From the NCBI GenBank assembly GCA_019415435.1, contig DXZE01000036.1:1-21736 (forward strand): DNA of 21,736 nt, written 5' to 3'. Made by a program: the position numbers and the translations under genes. Each line of letters starts with the position of its first letter. Position 1 is the stretch's first letter. This stretch comes from Erysipelotrichaceae bacterium. Its GTDB lineage: Bacteria > Bacillota_I > Bacilli_A > Erysipelotrichales > Erysipelotrichaceae. The notes below the pieces were generated by a model that was not told where the DNA came from, searched no databases, and was given only the letters and a program-made list of their open reading frames with translations. Positions 8,494 to 14,978 of the stretch are shown one piece after another.

Positions 8494-8824
8494 ATGAATG
8501 ATGAAGAGAAAAAGTTAATCGCAGAAGGAAAAAGCAAACATCATACTGGTATCAGATACCAAATACGAAGGTTTAATCGATACCAATATGCATCAGGTTA
8601 TGAGATACTCAGTTGTATTTCATGCAACTTACGCAGCATCATTCCTCGATACTGCAAAGAAATAATACGATGGATGATCAACAAGAGAAGAAACCCAGAA
8701 GAGAGTTATCTCGAACTACAGTATCAAAGATGTAATGAATAGAAAAAAAGAAGTCGCTGCCGGATTATCTGCCATGGCAATGATGGAAAAACAACAGGCA
8801 GATACAAGAAAGGGAAATTTATGA
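8494..8824 (+). pseudogene. Probable decayed gene of unknown function between adhesin and pilin
   Basis: No intact gene fills this gap, but protein-like segments appear in successive frames. ATG 8494 begins MNDEEKKLIAEGK. A shift of one frame near an A5 run (about 8530) continues as KANIILVSDTKYEGLIDT and on to FLDTAKK, ending at TAA 8663-8665. After a TGA at 8675 the same frame stays open from 8678. Its only ATG (8735) gives the 29-residue MNRKKEVAAGLSAMAMMEKQ and onward, whose TGA (8822-8824) overlaps the pilin ATG as ATGA. Another frame from ATG 8670 gives the 21-residue peptide MDDQQEKKPRRE and onward. I do not recognise the product. A broken gene is the simplest reading; a short leader peptide (8735-8824) translationally coupled to the pilin is an alternative. 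Confidence 0.35.
8547..8561. promoter_or_regulatory. Perfect 15-bp palindrome TGGTATC-A-GATACCA
   Basis: A perfect 7+1+7 palindrome sits in the gap between adhesin and pilin, and GATACCAA recurs at about 8579. It could be an operator or a small hairpin that tunes the ratio of the two transcripts. No adjoining T-run is present, so it is not a terminator. Confidence 0.3.
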
Positions 8825-10458
8825 AGAAAGGAATTATTAAAAAGATTCTTGGAACATTCGCTGCAGTAGCAATGGCTGTAGGTGTTGCTAGTGCGAGCAG
8901 TGTGAGCGTGAAGGCGGATGATTTAAGCATCACCATAAATAATGCGCAACCTCATGCAACTTATCACTTATATAAATTGTTTGATGCTACTGTAACAACA
9001 GATCGTGCTGGGAAACCAGATACCGGCGAAACATCCGAAGTTATGGATGATGGTATTAGCTATACATTACCTGCTGGAAAAACGTTGGATCAAACTATCA
9101 CTTATGATACTAATAAAACTGTAACTGGTAATGAATATTTTAATAAGGATGCTGCGGGAAATATCACAGCTAAGCCAGATATCGATCTCAATACAACAAA
9201 ATTCCAGGAATGGGCAAAAGGATTTGGAACAGAAATAGGTGACCCTAGTGGTAGAACAAATAACAGTGATTCCGTTTCTACTATAGTTTTTGATGGACTT
9301 TCTTCTGGATATTATTTTGTCACTTCGACAACAGGCTCGCTTGTAACAGTGACAAGTATAGCTCCTAATGCAATTATCAAAGATAAAAATACCGCACCAG
9401 ATGTTAATAAAACTGAGAATGTTAAAACAAGTAGTATTGGAGATGATGTGACGTACACAGTAGAAGTCAGTCTCCCTAGAGGTTCAAAAAATGTTGTATT
9501 TCATGATAGATTGCATGATGGTCTTACACTTCAAGGGACGATTGAAACTAATACTGATTTAACTGCTGAAAATTCTCCATTATCCGTTAAGGTTGGAAAT
9601 CAGAATCTTACAAAAGATACTGATTACACTGTTGATTATTGGAATTCAACGAAGTCAACGGCTGTGGGAATAACAAATGGTGATAATGTTACAATCAGCT
9701 TTACTAAAAATTATTTAAATGGATTAAATGCACAGACTACAGTGACTCTTGTTTATAAAGCTACAGTGAATCCTAATGCAGTGATTAATATGTCTAATGA
9801 AGCATATGTATCATATGGCGATGATTCAAGCCATGAGTCAGCACATAAAACTGTATATGAGTCTGCATTAGGCTTTGTCATTAATAAGGTTGATCAATCC
9901 AACGCGGCGCTTACAGGTGCTAAATTTGCTCTTACAACTAATGATTCACTAGGGAATAGTATCGATGAGACATATGTTACGAATAATAGTTCCTACTTCC
10001 TGGCCTTCGATACTAGCGGTAATTTTGATCCTAATGGCTCTACCAAGGTATTTGACGCAGGAAGCGTAACATTTAAGGGACTTAATGATAATAATACTGA
10101 TCGAATTACTTATTATTTATATGAAGTTAAAGCTCCGGATGGTTACAACAAACTGACAGGACCAATTGAAATTCAGATGGTGCCAAGATTCAGAAAAACT
10201 ATTACATCAGAACATGAGTCATACGTGATTGGATATACGTTGCGCTATAAAATGCCAGGCGAATCTAATTTTAAGGAAACTCATATAAATGATACTGATA
10301 TTACAATTCCTGCTCATAGTTTAAATATTAAAAACGAGCAAGGCAGCATTCTCCCATCCACCGGTGGTATCGGTACCACAATCTTCTATATTGCAGGCGG
10401 GATCATGATCGTTGCAGCAGTACTGCTGATTGCTAGACGTAAGAAGAGTAACGCATAA
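8821..10458 (+). CDS. SpaA-like LPxTG major pilin (isopeptide-domain fimbrial protein)
   Basis: Sortase-polymerised backbone pilin or wall-anchored fimbrial subunit, 545 residues. The start is fixed by AAAGGG seven bases upstream. A signal peptide runs to about residue 32 (VKA, then DDLS). The N-terminal domain begins with YHLYKLFDAT (about 47-56), common in SpaA-type pilins. A D2-type isopeptide domain begins near 191 (PDVNKTENVKT), and a third CnaB-like domain begins near 351 (FVINKVDQ). The E-box is YLYEVKAPDGYNKL (about 431-444), whose glutamate catalyses Lys-Asn isopeptide bonds in this family. LPSTG at 511-515, a helix and ARRKK end the protein. The LP-x-TGGIGTTIFY-x-AGG stretch is nearly identical to that of the adhesin upstream, so both are probably substrates of one sortase. 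That sortase is not encoded here. A terminator follows at once. Confidence 0.87.
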   Translation: MKKGIIKKILGTFAAVAMAVGVASASSVSVKADDLSITINNAQPHATYHLYKLFDATVTTDRAGKPDTGETSEVMDDGISYTLPAGKTLDQTITYDTNKTVTGNEYFNKDAAGNITAKPDIDLNTTKFQEWAKGFGTEIGDPSGRTNNSDSVSTIVFDGLSSGYYFVTSTTGSLVTVTSIAPNAIIKDKNTAPDVNKTENVKTSSIGDDVTYTVEVSLPRGSKNVVFHDRLHDGLTLQGTIETNTDLTAENSPLSVKVGNQNLTKDTDYTVDYWNSTKSTAVGITNGDNVTISFTKNYLNGLNAQTTVTLVYKATVNPNAVINMSNEAYVSYGDDSSHESAHKTVYESALGFVINKVDQSNAALTGAKFALTTNDSLGNSIDETYVTNNSSYFLAFDTSGNFDPNGSTKVFDAGSVTFKGLNDNNTDRITYYLYEVKAPDGYNKLTGPIEIQMVPRFRKTITSEHESYVIGYTLRYKMPGESNFKETHINDTDITIPAHSLNIKNEQGSILPSTGGIGTTIFYIAGGIMIVAAVLLIARRKKSNA

Positions 10459-10467
10459 ATAATATCT

Positions 10468-10502
10468 AAGCAGGCTGATTCCATGGAGTTGGCTTGCTTT
10501 TA
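10468..10502 (+). terminator. Terminator of the pilin gene
   Basis: AAGCAGGC (10468-10475) pairs with GCTTGCTT (10492-10499), 8 bp including one G-T pair, and runs into a short T-tract. It lies 10 bases after the pilin stop. Confidence 0.7.
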
Positions 10503-10542
10503 AAAAAGGCGATAGATTGCATAAAATTAAATGGCACGTTAC

Positions 10543-10587
10543 ATTATGGAATTGATATTACGGCCCACGGAAAAGGTATTCCATAAT
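10543..10587. repeat. Perfect 10-bp inverted repeat ATTATGGAAT/ATTCCATAAT
   Basis: The arms at 10543-10552 and 10578-10587 are separated by 25 bases, between the pilin terminator and the transposase remnant. It may be a hairpin or the trace of an insertion. The same stretch reads in one frame as GTLHYGIDITAHGKGIP before a stop (10533-10586). Confidence 0.5.
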
Positions 10588-10616
10588 AAAATAATGGCAT
10601 GACGATAGGCGTTGAT

Positions 10617-10648
10617 GGCACTGGGTGACGGACGCCTGGTGTCTTTTT
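10617..10648 (+). terminator. Second intrinsic terminator-like hairpin
   Basis: GGCACTGG (10617-10624) can pair with CTGGTGTC (10636-10643), with three G-T pairs, followed directly by TTTTT. It may back up the pilin terminator, or belong to the end of the insertion remnant that begins just after it. Confidence 0.4.
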
Positions 10649-10662
10649 ATAATCCCGAATTT

Positions 10663-11183
10663 TCAAGCCTGTACTGTCATTCCAAATGCACTAAGGATCG
10701 CTTTCTCTTCGCAGTTACGGCGTGATTCAGCCGATATTCATTATCCGAACATTTAATCATTTCTATTTTTTCAAGTTCTTTAAGTGCAGCCAGGACAGTC
10801 ATATAGTTCAGCTTCTTGTTATTTTTATCCATTTCTTCCTTCAGCCTTGTATAGATTCTGTTCCGGATAATCAGTGCTGCAAATTCAATAAATACTTTTA
10901 TATCTATGGATTCAACACTGTAAACTCTTTCGGCACTGTTTCCAAGATAAGATTTGTCTCCACGGAATAACTTTTCAAAAGTGTCTCTGCTCTTATACAG
11001 GCTTAACGCTTCTCCGGCATCCATCTTTCCTGACGAGTCAGGACACTTCTTGCCAATGCAGATGCGTTTGGAACTGTTATACTTCTTTTCTTTGTTGCAG
11101 ACCCGGTCATATTCGAAATAAACATAGGGAACACCTTTGATTTTCCTGATGGTCAGTTTGCCGGTCTGATCATAATTAAATGT
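10663..11183 (-). pseudogene. IS1634-like transposase remnant, internally deleted and frameshifted
   Basis: The frame from about 11183 reads FNYDQTGKLTIRKIKGVPYV and on to KKYNSSKRICIGKKCPDSS, the N-terminal region of IS1634-type DDE transposases as I recall them. It passes without a stop straight into the C-terminal region (EALSLYKSRDTFEKLFRGDK, then FIEFAALIIRNRIYTRLKEE). The middle several hundred residues with the catalytic acidic residues are missing. Near 10706 one base appears lost: the current frame ends at 10677, while the shifted frame restores AILSAFGMTVQA and a stop at 10663-10665. No ATG begins the reading frame; a TGA lies at 11190-11192 within the tRNA terminator. It is a dead insertion element or a non-autonomous derivative. 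Confidence 0.8.
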
Positions 11184-11216
11184 AAAAAGTCATGCATGAT
11201 ATACGTGCATGACTTT
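11184..11216 (-). terminator. Terminator of the tRNA-Ala gene
   Basis: On the minus strand AAAGTCATGCA pairs with TGCATGACTTT around a 9-base loop and ends in TTTTT. It starts a few bases after the tRNA 3' end and abuts the transposase remnant. Confidence 0.85.
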
Positions 11217-11220
11217 CAAG

Positions 11221-11293
11221 TGGAGCTAAAGGGATTTGAACCCTCGACCCCCTGATTGCGAACCAGATGCTCTCCCAGCTGAGCTATAGCCCC
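11221..11293 (-). tRNA. tRNA-Ala (anticodon CGC)
   Basis: The 73-base minus-strand sequence folds as a complete cloverleaf. Acceptor GGGGCTA pairs with TAGCTCC; the D arm is GCTC/GAGC. The anticodon stem TCTGG/TCAGG encloses the loop TTCGCAA, giving CGC at positions 34-36. The T arm is GAGGG-TTCAAAT-CCCTT. The discriminator is A and CCA is not encoded. The first G of the anticodon loop lines up with the TGC form of Firmicutes tRNA-Ala, so this isoacceptor reads GCG. Confidence 0.93.
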
Positions 11294-11315
11294 TTGTGCT
11301 GTAATGATAGCACAA
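11294..11315 (-). promoter_or_regulatory. Extended -10 promoter for the tRNA gene
   Basis: On the minus strand TGCTATCAT (11312-11304) is an extended -10 box placing the transcription start about four bases before the tRNA. No good -35 is seen. The same bases form an inverted repeat, TTGTGCT/AGCACAA (11294-11300/11309-11315). Co-transcription from the S66 peptidase gene, whose stop is 26 bases upstream, is also possible. Confidence 0.4.
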
Positions 11316-11319
11316 TTGA

Positions 11320-12303
11320 TTACTTCAGAGTAAAGAAAAGTGAAGCTTTATGGTTATGATAGTTCAGATCCATGATGGCTCCATTAATCATCGTCATATG
11401 CGGTATTGTGTGACCGATATCTGCTTCATAAAGAACAGGAATGTCTTTAAAAGCCCGATGTATAGCTTCTTCATATGTCATTCCTGTTTCAGAAGAAGGA
11501 AAACATACTCTGCCTGCTATGATTGCTTTGGCATGTTCAAACCATCCGGCATATTCCATCTGCAATAACGTACGATAGAATACTTCTGCACTTTGTGAGA
11601 AGTTATCAAAGTACCAGATGAAACCATCCTCTTTATAACGATTGATGAAATCATGGGTACCATCATATCTGGTTCCGATTAAATCCTTTAATACATCAAT
11701 ACAACCGCCGATACATCTTCCCTGTACATGAAGATCTTTAACCGTTCCTTCCCATTGTGAAGAAGTATCATATGCCTGATTATCAGTCAGAAACGGCGGC
11801 TTTGATAACTTCTTATCAGAACTGTACTGGATGATATTCTTTCCCTGAAGTATATTCAGATTATCTTTTATAAACTGCGGTACAGGTGATATGTCATAAC
11901 TGCCGGCGTTGCAGCCATAGATCGTAGCTACATCATATAAAGTGGTAAATGGATAAAGAATGCCGGTTGGATCAGAAGCACCCATCAGGAATTTAGGATG
12001 TTTCTGCATTTCTTTAAAATCTATATAAGGTAATATTTCAAACAGAAAGTCTCCGCCAGTTGCACACATGACCAGGTCTGTGTCCGGATCTTCAAATAAA
12101 GAGACAAGTTCTTCTGCCCTCCCTTTGGCAATAGTACTGCGCTTGTCATCATTACGGACACTTTCTGTTTCTTTTATCTTCCAACCCTGTTGTTTCAGAT
12201 ATGTCAGGGACTTATCGAAATCTTCAATCTTATGACCTACCCCTGCACTTGGTGCAGTAATGCCTATCGTATTGTCTTTCTTTAAGAATGCAGGATATAT
12301 CAT
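11320..12303 (-). CDS. S66 family serine peptidase (LD-carboxypeptidase / MccF-like)
   Basis: Cytoplasmic peptidase of 327 residues. S66 enzymes cleave the L,D bond of murein tetrapeptides during recycling (LdcA) or inactivate microcin-type compounds (MccF). The N-terminal ITAPSAG motif is at 15-21. The nucleophile elbow MGASD puts Ser at 110, and GHT puts the catalytic His at 298. Where most members have Glu in a FLE motif, this protein reads WYFDN, with Asp233 in that place. QMEYAGWF and IIAGR resemble the YocD-like branch, so the exact substrate is open. The start is set by AGGAGG 8 bases before the ATG. It is divergent from the flavoprotein gene and has no signal peptide. Confidence 0.87.
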   Translation of the reverse strand: MIYPAFLKKDNTIGITAPSAGVGHKIEDFDKSLTYLKQQGWKIKETESVRNDDKRSTIAKGRAEELVSLFEDPDTDLVMCATGGDFLFEILPYIDFKEMQKHPKFLMGASDPTGILYPFTTLYDVATIYGCNAGSYDISPVPQFIKDNLNILQGKNIIQYSSDKKLSKPPFLTDNQAYDTSSQWEGTVKDLHVQGRCIGGCIDVLKDLIGTRYDGTHDFINRYKEDGFIWYFDNFSQSAEVFYRTLLQMEYAGWFEHAKAIIAGRVCFPSSETGMTYEEAIHRAFKDIPVLYEADIGHTIPHMTMINGAIMDLNYHNHKASLFFTLK

Positions 12304-12323
12304 GGTGAAATCCTCCTGAATGA

Positions 12324-12329
12324 ATTATA
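12324..12329 (-). promoter_or_regulatory. -10 box of the S66 peptidase gene
   Basis: A perfect TATAAT on the minus strand lies 20 bases before the S66 ATG, leaving a short leader that carries the AGGAGG site. The -35 region, TTTTAA at 17 bp, is weak. It shares the 65-base divergent gap with the flavoprotein promoter. Confidence 0.5.
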
Positions 12330-12353
12330 GCGGATGAATGGATTCTTTAAAAA

Positions 12354-12362
12354 TGATATACT
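12354..12362 (+). promoter_or_regulatory. Extended -10 box TGATATACT immediately before the flavoprotein ATG
   Basis: TGA-TATACT ends at 12362 and the A of the start codon is at 12369, seven bases on, where transcription should begin. No ribosome site precedes the ATG and the -35 is poor. The mRNA is predicted to be leaderless. Confidence 0.5.
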
Positions 12363-12368
12363 GTACGC

Positions 12369-14159
12369 ATGAGACATTTTTCGTTCATTCAGGCAGGACT
12401 GGCATCTGTTTTATGCCTCAGTCTTGTTTCATGCAGTACAAATACAGCTGAACATGAAGTTAATGACGGCACCTATACAGGTACAGGAAAGGGATACAAT
12501 GGAGACATTACCGTACAGGTAAAGTTCAGTGATAATCGTATCTCTGATATTACGGTTACCAGTGAGAGTGAAACAAGAACGGTTTCAGATTCAGCTATTA
12601 AAAAAGTACCGCAGTATATTCAATCTAATAATTCTTTAAATGTAGATGTGTCTACCGGCGCGACCCTTACCATCAAAGGTATTATTTCTGCAGTATCAGA
12701 TGCGATAAAGCAGGCTGGTGGGAATCCGGATGAATGGCAGGATGATGCGACTGGAAAACATAAGGATACAGAAAAAGAAATACATTCTGATGCGGTTGTG
12801 ATTGGCGGTGGCTGTGCTGGCCTTGCGGCAGTATTGCGTCTTGAACAGAATGGCATTGACACTACTTTAATAGAGAAGAGTGACAGTTTAGGAGGCTCTC
12901 TTTTATACAGTTCAGAGATGAGTCAGCTGGTGGCGGATTCTGAAAAGACAAATGATGAAGAAGATAGTGGCGAATCTGCTGAAGATGCTGTAAAAGATGT
13001 CTGGAACTATGGTGATAAAACAGGAGATAAAGATCTTTTAAATCTTATTTCAGAGAATCTCGATGATACGGTTACATGGCAGGTAAAAGATCTTGGTATC
13101 AGCTTCGATGAAGACTGGAAAAAATCTGATGCTTATAAAGGGAATGCCTTAAAGGAATACAATGAGTCAGTTGGTGAGTTATTAAGCCGTGAGGCTGATG
13201 TATGCGGTGCCCGTATCCTGACGAATACAGCTGCTATTGATCTTGTCTATGATGATGGACAGGTTTCTGGTGTAAAGGCAAAGGCATCTGATGGAACTGT
13301 CTATACAGTTGACTGCAGCTATGTTGTTATTGCCTCAGGCAGTGAAGATATGGATGAGGCATTGCCTTACTATGGACCATTAGATAATGAAGGAGATCTT
13401 TTAACAGTAGGGAAACAATATCAGTTTACAGAAACAGATAAAGAGAATTCTTTAACATATGCCACTGGTGTCAGAGTTGCAGATCAGAAGGCTGTTGATA
13501 TTATGGATGCGGATGAGAAAGCTGTAAACAAGGGATTGTTTATAGTGAATCAGGATGGTAACCGCTTTGTATGTGAAGAAGAAAACAGACAGGACATATC
13601 TGATGCAGTTTCTTCACAAAAACAGGCATATCTGGTTATGAGTGACAGTGCCTATAAATCATGGAAAGAGGAATTATTAAATAATCCTGTATTGGAAGAT
13701 GAAGATATTGAACTGATTGAAGATGATGAAATACCTTCTGTGATTCATGGGAAAGATATGGAAGAGGCATGTTCTCTTGCAGGATTGGATGAAGAAGCAG
13801 TACTTGCTTCAGAAGAATCCCTGCAGGTACCTGCCGAGGCAGGTGGAAACGTTGATGTCTATGGACGCAGGATGACATCTGTTTCTATCAATCCTGATAA
13901 GGATATATGGATTGTGCCTTTATGTACCTATGTTTATGGTAACAGCGGCGGCATAGAGACAGATGAAGAACTGCATGTTTTGTACAATACAGATCACAGT
14001 CTGGATAATGTATATGTTATAGGCAGTGCTGTTGGAAATGTGACTGGTAATAAGAGTATAGAGGGTCTTGGTACAGCCTGGGCATTTGTTTCAGGGAAGA
14101 CAGCCGCAGATCATATTACAGATCATATTACAGATCAGATACAGAAAGTAACAGAGTAA
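12369..14159 (+). CDS. Lipoprotein flavoprotein reductase: FMN-binding plus fumarate-reductase-like FAD domain
   Basis: Predicted extracellular, membrane-tethered oxidoreductase of 596 residues. The signal peptide ends in lipobox LVSC (19-22). An FMN-binding domain (about 30-118) contains STGAT (95-99), whose Thr is the site of covalent FMN attachment by ApbE in this family. A linker leads to a Rossmann FAD domain: VVIGGGCAGLAA (143-154), the ribose-binding Glu of LIEK (169) and the SLGGSL turn. The C-terminus (NVYVIGSAVGNVTGNKS, then EGLGTAWAFVSGK) is the usual FAD-closing segment, though it lacks the GVHG-NRLGG motif of classical fumarate reductases. The substrate (fumarate, urocanate, a methacrylate-like acid or other) cannot be read. 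Such proteins accept electrons outside the membrane in extracellular electron transfer. No ApbE or electron donor is in view. A terminator follows directly. Confidence 0.87.
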   Translation: MRHFSFIQAGLASVLCLSLVSCSTNTAEHEVNDGTYTGTGKGYNGDITVQVKFSDNRISDITVTSESETRTVSDSAIKKVPQYIQSNNSLNVDVSTGATLTIKGIISAVSDAIKQAGGNPDEWQDDATGKHKDTEKEIHSDAVVIGGGCAGLAAVLRLEQNGIDTTLIEKSDSLGGSLLYSSEMSQLVADSEKTNDEEDSGESAEDAVKDVWNYGDKTGDKDLLNLISENLDDTVTWQVKDLGISFDEDWKKSDAYKGNALKEYNESVGELLSREADVCGARILTNTAAIDLVYDDGQVSGVKAKASDGTVYTVDCSYVVIASGSEDMDEALPYYGPLDNEGDLLTVGKQYQFTETDKENSLTYATGVRVADQKAVDIMDADEKAVNKGLFIVNQDGNRFVCEEENRQDISDAVSSQKQAYLVMSDSAYKSWKEELLNNPVLEDEDIELIEDDEIPSVIHGKDMEEACSLAGLDEEAVLASEESLQVPAEAGGNVDVYGRRMTSVSINPDKDIWIVPLCTYVYGNSGGIETDEELHVLYNTDHSLDNVYVIGSAVGNVTGNKSIEGLGTAWAFVSGKTAADHITDHITDQIQKVTE

Positions 14160-14186
14160 CAGGCATTGTAAGAGATGCCTGTTTTT
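14158..14186 (+). terminator. Terminator of the flavoprotein gene
   Basis: AACAGGCAT pairs perfectly over 9 bp with ATGCCTGTT and is followed by a T-run (14082-14086 equivalent in the next hundred: 14182-14186). The first arm begins in the stop codon. It also covers the upstream in-frame ATG at 14175, arguing against that start for the next gene. Confidence 0.85.
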
Positions 14187-14198
14187 GAGGTTATGCAT

Positions 14199-14921
14199 AT
14201 GAGAGTATTGATTACAGGTGGATCAGAAGGAATAGGGTATGCTTTTGCCCGATACTATGCCTCTAAACATGCAGAAGTAATACTTGTGGCAAGAAGAGAA
14301 GAATTATTAAAGAAAGCTGCTAATCAATTAAAGCAGGAGTATGAATGTTCTGTTTCATATATTGTCTCTGATTTATCTGTAAGAGGTTCGGCTTTAAATG
14401 TTTACAGGCAGGTAAGAGATATTGATGTATTGATTAATAATGCAGGTTTTGGCTTTCAGGGGAAAAGCTGGGATATCCCTTTAGATAAAGAAGAAGATAT
14501 GATCATGGTTAACTGTATGGCTGTTATGGATTTAACCAGACTGTACATCAAAGACATGATTAACAAAAGAAAAGGAAGAATCATCAATCTATGTTCTACC
14601 GGTGCTTTTCAGTCTGGACCTTATATAGCCGGGTATTATGCATCAAAAAGCTTTGTTTTAAACTATACCAGGGCAATCAGAGAAGAAGTGAAAGACTATG
14701 GCATTCATGTCTCTGCTTTATGTCCAGGACCAGTAGATACTGCTTTCTATGATAAAAGCGGAGGTCATATGAGTATGTATCATATGTCAGCTGAGCAGGT
14801 TGTCAAATATACGATAAGACATCAGAATCAGGCTGTTATCATACCTGGTATCGGTAATAAACTCATGAGAATCATTCCTGTATCTTTACGTATGAAACTG
14901 TTAAAGGTTATGAAGAAATGA
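14199..14921 (+). CDS. Short-chain dehydrogenase/reductase
   Basis: NAD(P)-dependent oxidoreductase of the classical SDR family, 240 residues from the ATG at 14199. That start places a GAGG site 8 bases upstream and begins directly with the Rossmann strand MRVLITGG. ATGs at 14175 and 14193 are also in frame, but the first lies inside the terminator stem. Motifs are TGGSEGIG (6-13, cofactor), NNAG (80-83), Asn105, Ser133 and the catalytic YxxxK (Tyr146, Lys150), followed by CPGPVDTAF. Arg residues after the second strand (VARREE) suggest NADP preference. The family resembles DltE/YqjQ-type SDRs of unknown substrate. Its nearest neighbours are the flavoprotein upstream and the ABC exporter 57 bases downstream; a functional link is not evident. 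Confidence 0.87.
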   Translation: MRVLITGGSEGIGYAFARYYASKHAEVILVARREELLKKAANQLKQEYECSVSYIVSDLSVRGSALNVYRQVRDIDVLINNAGFGFQGKSWDIPLDKEEDMIMVNCMAVMDLTRLYIKDMINKRKGRIINLCSTGAFQSGPYIAGYYASKSFVLNYTRAIREEVKDYGIHVSALCPGPVDTAFYDKSGGHMSMYHMSAEQVVKYTIRHQNQAVIIPGIGNKLMRIIPVSLRMKLLKVMKK

Positions 14922-14930
14922 GCACAATAG

Positions 14931-14964
14931 TTGGTGGAATATGACTGTTTTGGTAAGATACCAA
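14931..14964 (+). promoter_or_regulatory. Possible promoter overlapped by palindrome TTGGTA-AGA-TACCAA
   Basis: TTGGTG (14931-14936), a 17-bp spacer and TAAGAT (14954-14959) could be a weak promoter for the ABC operon. A perfect 6-bp palindrome (14950-14955/14959-14964) covers the -10 and sits just before the GGAG ribosome site, so it could be an operator or a leader hairpin. It has no T-run. Confidence 0.3.
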
Positions 14965-14978
14965 TGGAGTGATTTTCT

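Noticed and set aside
8277..8501. 74-codon plus-strand ORF overlapping the adhesin's 3' end
   Set aside because: It is the +1 frame of the adhesin for most of its length with no ribosome site; only its last third, beyond the G6 run, is of interest as a possible frameshift tail.
8494..8742. 82-codon ORF taken as an intact gene
   Set aside because: Only its first dozen codons look protein-like; after about 8530 the better coding signal moves to another frame, so it is treated as part of a decayed gene.
10722..11568. Plus-strand ORFs over the transposase remnant and the S66 gene
   Set aside because: They are antisense shadows rich in Phe/Ile with no ribosome site; the minus strand carries clear family motifs.
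14175..14198. Upstream start for the dehydrogenase (MPVFEVMH)
   Set aside because: The ATG at 14175 lies in the stem of the flavoprotein terminator and the extra residues do not fit the SDR N-terminus.
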